A DNA stretch of 7,546 bases, from NCBI GenBank assembly GCA_031274845.1, contig JAISPN010000288.1, positions 1 to 7,546 on the forward strand. Reading direction: 5' to 3'. The DNA is from Acidobacteriaceae bacterium. Lineage in GTDB: Bacteria > Acidobacteriota > Vicinamibacteria > Vicinamibacterales > CAVVIG01. Positions within the stretch are counted from its first letter, which is position 1, and the number at the start of each line of letters is the position of its first letter. Made by a program: the position numbers and the translations under genes. Below the pieces are notes generated by a model that saw only the letters and a program-made list of their open reading frames with translations, did no database searches and was not told where the DNA came from. Of the stretch, positions 5,020 through 7,546 are shown in pieces.

Positions 5020-6848
5020 TATTTGCACTGGGCCAGTTCTCGTTCGGCGTCCGCCCAGCCAGGACGATCGGCCAACGCGCGCTGAAACTCGCCGCACGCG
5101 CGCGGATCTCCGGTTTTGCGGTACAGGCGTCCCACATCGAGATGAACTTCAGGATTCCCAGGGTCAAGTTGCTCCGAGCGCAGCAGGTGCTCACGCGCGC
5201 CAGCGAGATCGCCGCGCGTCAGCAGGACGGCGCCCAGATTGTGATGCGCCAACGCGTAGTCTGGCGATAGCGCCAACGCTCGTTGAAAGGCGGCAATCGC
5301 CGCGTCGAGCGCGCCGCCAAACGCCAGCGCGGTTCCAAGGTTGAACTGCGCCGGCGCTGATGTTGGACGCAGCACGGCCGAGCGCTCGAAGTGCTCCACC
5401 GCTTTCCGCACGTTTCCCTCGTCGAGATAGAGCAACGCCACATCGTCGTGCAGCGGCACGCTGTCGGGCTCCGCGGAGATCCGCGCTTCGTACCCGATGA
5501 TGTCCTCGGCGATGACCTTCGGACGAAACGCCGTGAGCAACCGATCGAGATCGCGATCGGTGTCCGTCAACACCTGAATCCAGAGGTCGCCCATCTCGTC
5601 GCCGGATCGCTGTCCCCAGATGACACGCTGCGGCGGTTGCGTGACGTTGCGCGGGTTGTCCGCCGAGTTGTCGTAGACGTAGCGCATCGACAATGTGGTG
5701 CCGGCCGGCAGTCGAAGCGGCGTCACATAGCGATAGACCTGCTGCCACCGGAAATCCCAATCGCGGATTAGAATGAGCGGCTTCGTCGATCCGTCGGGCA
5801 GCGTCGCCGTGCCGCTCACTTCGCGCGCGCGATAGTGCGCGTGCGGCTGCAGCGCAAGCACGCTGATCGGCACCGGCACGGTAAAGCTGTCCGTCAACAC
5901 GTAGTCACGTTGCCCAGGCGCGATGTCGATGCTCTGCCGGCCGAGACGCAACATCCCTGGCGTCCGCTGCGGCGGATCGGTCGTGAAGTAGAGACCAATC
6001 GACGGCTGAATCGTTTCCAGCTTCCCCGTCGGTTGCAGGTGCAGTTCGACGACGAGATCGGTGCCTGGGTCGAGCCGCCACGCGAGCCCCTTCGGCAAAA
6101 AGGGCGCGGCTTGCCCAGGCGTCCACGCGAGGAAATGCCCATCGGGATAGGTTGCCGAGTGCGCGAGCAACCCTTCATAGCCCGGCCGCGGATCTTCCTC
6201 GTCCAACCGCCGCGAGTTCGGCGTGCGATCGACGCGGATGTTCGCGTGGTGCACGATGTTCGTCGAGCCAGGCTGAAATTCGAGACCGCGCACATACTTC
6301 ACCGCGGTATTCGGCACACGGACGACAAAGATCCTGAACTGATCGGTGCCCGACGCCGGCAGATCGTAGGCCGGCAATTTCACGACGAGATCGGGCGTCC
6401 CCAACTGCCACCCGACGGCAATCGCGGGAGGCGGCGGCAAATCGCGTTGGTCGCCTTCGAGCGCGCCGCCAGCCACCCACCGCTGTAGCGTGGACAGTTC
6501 CTCGTCGGTCAAGCGCCGCTGACCAACGAAATCGCCGTAGCCCGGCTCCGGCTTGACCGGCGGCATGTAGCGCGACGCGGTGAGGCCGGCAATCTGTTGC
6601 GCGTGCTGACGGATGGCGCTGTAGGTCAGCACACTGAAGGGCGCCGGGCCGCCGGGATGGTGACACGACGCGCAGCGCGCGAACACAATCGGCGCGACGT
6701 CTTTCGAGTACGTGACGGGCGCGGCCGGCGCCGCAGGCTGCGCACCGAGCGTGACACCAGCAAGCGCCATCATCGCCGCGACAAGACACAGCGCCCGTCT
6801 GCCGGCCTGCCGCGCGAAACCACGTCGCGCACGCGTGGTGAGCGTCAC
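5019..6848 (-). CDS. Periplasmic cytochrome c / PHM-like copper monooxygenase / TPR fusion
   Basis: A 609-residue exported protein with three parts. Residues 1-36 are a signal peptide (hydrophobic core LCLVAAMMALAGVTLGA). Residues about 44-135 are a small cytochrome c-like domain: haem motif C59-A-S-C62-H63, candidate axial Met95 in RYMPPVKP, and a closing helix LTDEELSTLQRWVAGGALEG. Residues about 150-430 match the two-domain type II copper, ascorbate-dependent monooxygenase fold (peptidylglycine alpha-hydroxylating and dopamine beta-monooxygenases). His200-His201 (NIVHHANI) and His270 (VVELHLQPTG) fit one copper site; His336-x-His338 (LQPHAHYR) and Met419 (SGDEMGDLW) fit the other. Order and spacing follow the animal enzymes, though their disulfide cysteines are absent. 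Residues about 464-601 are four TPR units. The GTG start shares GTGA with the stop of the upstream TPR gene, and AGGA lies four bases before it. Domain calls are strong; substrate and electron flow from haem to copper are inference. Confidence 0.88.
   Translation of the reverse strand: MTLTTRARRGFARQAGRRALCLVAAMMALAGVTLGAQPAAPAAPVTYSKDVAPIVFARCASCHHPGGPAPFSVLTYSAIRQHAQQIAGLTASRYMPPVKPEPGYGDFVGQRRLTDEELSTLQRWVAGGALEGDQRDLPPPPAIAVGWQLGTPDLVVKLPAYDLPASGTDQFRIFVVRVPNTAVKYVRGLEFQPGSTNIVHHANIRVDRTPNSRRLDEEDPRPGYEGLLAHSATYPDGHFLAWTPGQAAPFLPKGLAWRLDPGTDLVVELHLQPTGKLETIQPSIGLYFTTDPPQRTPGMLRLGRQSIDIAPGQRDYVLTDSFTVPVPISVLALQPHAHYRAREVSGTATLPDGSTKPLILIRDWDFRWQQVYRYVTPLRLPAGTTLSMRYVYDNSADNPRNVTQPPQRVIWGQRSGDEMGDLWIQVLTDTDRDLDRLLTAFRPKVIAEDIIGYEARISAEPDSVPLHDDVALLYLDEGNVRKAVEHFERSAVLRPTSAPAQFNLGTALAFGGALDAAIAAFQRALALSPDYALAHHNLGAVLLTRGDLAGAREHLLRSEQLDPGNPEVHLDVGRLYRKTGDPRACGEFQRALADRPGWADAERELAQCK
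6845..6848 (-). other. GTGA stop/start overlap (translational coupling)
   Basis: The upstream TPR gene ends in TGA (6847-6845) and the fusion gene begins with GTG (6848-6846), sharing four bases. Such overlaps usually mean one mRNA and coupled translation, so the two products are probably made together. AGGA at 6856-6853 is the local ribosome binding site. Confidence 0.8.
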
Positions 6849-7546
6849 GGTTTCCTGCCGAAGGTCATGGCAAAATCCTCCTGGACCGCCGGATTCTTGG
6901 GATCGAGTGTGAGCGCCTGCTTAAACTCGGCCATCGCGTCCTCACGCTTGCCTTGCGCGGCAAGCGCCACGCCCAGCACACTGTGCATCACCGCATTGCC
7001 CGGCGCAAGCCGCAGACCGGCGCGATATTGCTCAATCGCCGCATCGAGACGGCCGAGCGACGATAGCGCCAATCCAAGGTTCATGCGCGCGTCGGGATTA
7101 TTCGGCAGACGCCTCACCGCCTGCTCGAACGCCTGCGCCGCCTCTTCGACGCGATCGAGGCTAATGAGCGCGCGTCCCAGATTTCCATAGGCGAGCCCAT
7201 TGTTCGGCACCAACCGCAAGTACTGACGGTACTCGTCAACGGCCTCGGCAAATTTCCCTTCGTCAAGAAGCACGTCGGCCAAGCCCGCGTGCGCCTCCGC
7301 GTCTTTTGGCAGCATCGTCAACGCCTGCCAATACGCCGCTTCCCCATCCGCGTACTGTCGCTGCTTTTCGAGCGCACGGCCAAGCCGCACCCACGTCACC
7401 GGCACACGATAGTCGTCGCCAGCCGCGGCGAGGAACCGCCAGTAATGCGCAATCGCCGCATCGGTCCGTCCCTCTGCGTCGTACTCGAAGCCCAGCGCAT
7501 ACTCCGCTTCCGCGTAACCGGCCGCGGCCGCCTTCTGGGAGTGCTC
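6845..7546 (-). CDS. TPR-repeat protein, 3' part (5' end outside window)
   Basis: The frame is open from the right edge to TGA at 6847-6845, giving 233 visible residues. An internal GTG at 7405 is in frame, but the 47 codons upstream of it also encode TPR-like sequence (for example AEAEYALGFEYDAEGRTDAA), so that GTG is not the true start. About six TPR units are visible, the last five regular at 34 residues with turns such as LRLVPNN, VRRLPNN, LRLAPGN and LTLDPKN. The C-terminus is the short tail QEDFAMTFGRKP. TPR arrays are interaction scaffolds; the missing N-terminus may hold a signal peptide or another domain. The gene is directly coupled to the cytochrome/copper monooxygenase gene, which itself ends in TPRs, so a shared envelope complex is a fair guess. 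The protein is not a known named family from the visible part. Confidence 0.92.
   Translation of the reverse strand, partial: EHSQKAAAAGYAEAEYALGFEYDAEGRTDAAIAHYWRFLAAAGDDYRVPVTWVRLGRALEKQRQYADGEAAYWQALTMLPKDAEAHAGLADVLLDEGKFAEAVDEYRQYLRLVPNNGLAYGNLGRALISLDRVEEAAQAFEQAVRRLPNNPDARMNLGLALSSLGRLDAAIEQYRAGLRLAPGNAVMHSVLGVALAAQGKREDAMAEFKQALTLDPKNPAVQEDFAMTFGRKP

Noticed and set aside
5835..6488. Plus-strand open frame of 217 codons opposite the monooxygenase fusion
   Set aside because: It is antisense to a gene with intact haem and copper motifs; its Arg-rich composition is a shadow artefact.
7403..7405. GTG as the start of the right-hand TPR gene
   Set aside because: The frame continues upstream with TPR-like sequence to the window edge, so this is an internal valine codon.
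1..7546. CRISPR array, tRNA, rRNA or insertion sequence
   Set aside because: No regularly spaced repeats, cloverleaf-like segments, rRNA signatures or transposase-coding frames were seen on either strand.

Overview
The window is GC-rich and densely coding. It has the hallmarks of an acidobacterial genome, possibly a Vicinamibacteria-like lineage: a large Oar/Cna-like TonB-dependent receptor with a carboxypeptidase-regulatory N-terminal domain, a periplasmic cytochrome c/copper monooxygenase/TPR fusion, and several TPR proteins. The taxonomic call is an inference from gene content; no rRNA or tRNA is present to confirm it.

Layout. Bases 1-755 (+) are the 3' end of a TPR-repeat gene cut by the left edge. 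Bases 940-1620 (+) are a type II toxin-antitoxin pair, a VapB-like ribbon-helix-helix antitoxin and a VapC PIN-domain ribonuclease, preceded by a good sigma70-type promoter that overlaps short palindromes. Bases 1621-1829 are a convergent intergenic gap holding a strong hairpin with a T-run on the minus strand, which is the terminator of the receptor gene. Bases 1830-4844 (-) encode the 1004-residue TonB-dependent receptor. Bases 4845-5018 are a gap with an AT-rich island, an inverted repeat and a candidate promoter. Bases 5019-6848 (-) encode a 609-residue exported protein with a haem c motif, a peptidylglycine/dopamine monooxygenase-like copper core with all six expected ligands, and a C-terminal TPR array. 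Bases 6845-7546 (-) are the 3' part of another TPR gene cut by the right edge, sharing a 4-base GTGA stop/start overlap with the fusion gene.

How the genes may work together. The right-hand TPR gene and the monooxygenase fusion are almost certainly one transcription unit with coupled translation. The receptor lies downstream in the same direction but probably has its own promoter. A reasonable but unproven reading is an envelope system in which the receptor imports or binds an unknown substrate and the periplasmic copper/haem protein oxidises it, with TPR domains as assembly platforms. The toxin-antitoxin pair is an independent module on the opposite strand.

The most interesting item is the haem c-copper monooxygenase-TPR fusion. 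It suggests a built-in electron donor for a copper hydroxylase class that in animals uses ascorbate. No CRISPR array, transposase gene, tRNA or rRNA was seen.
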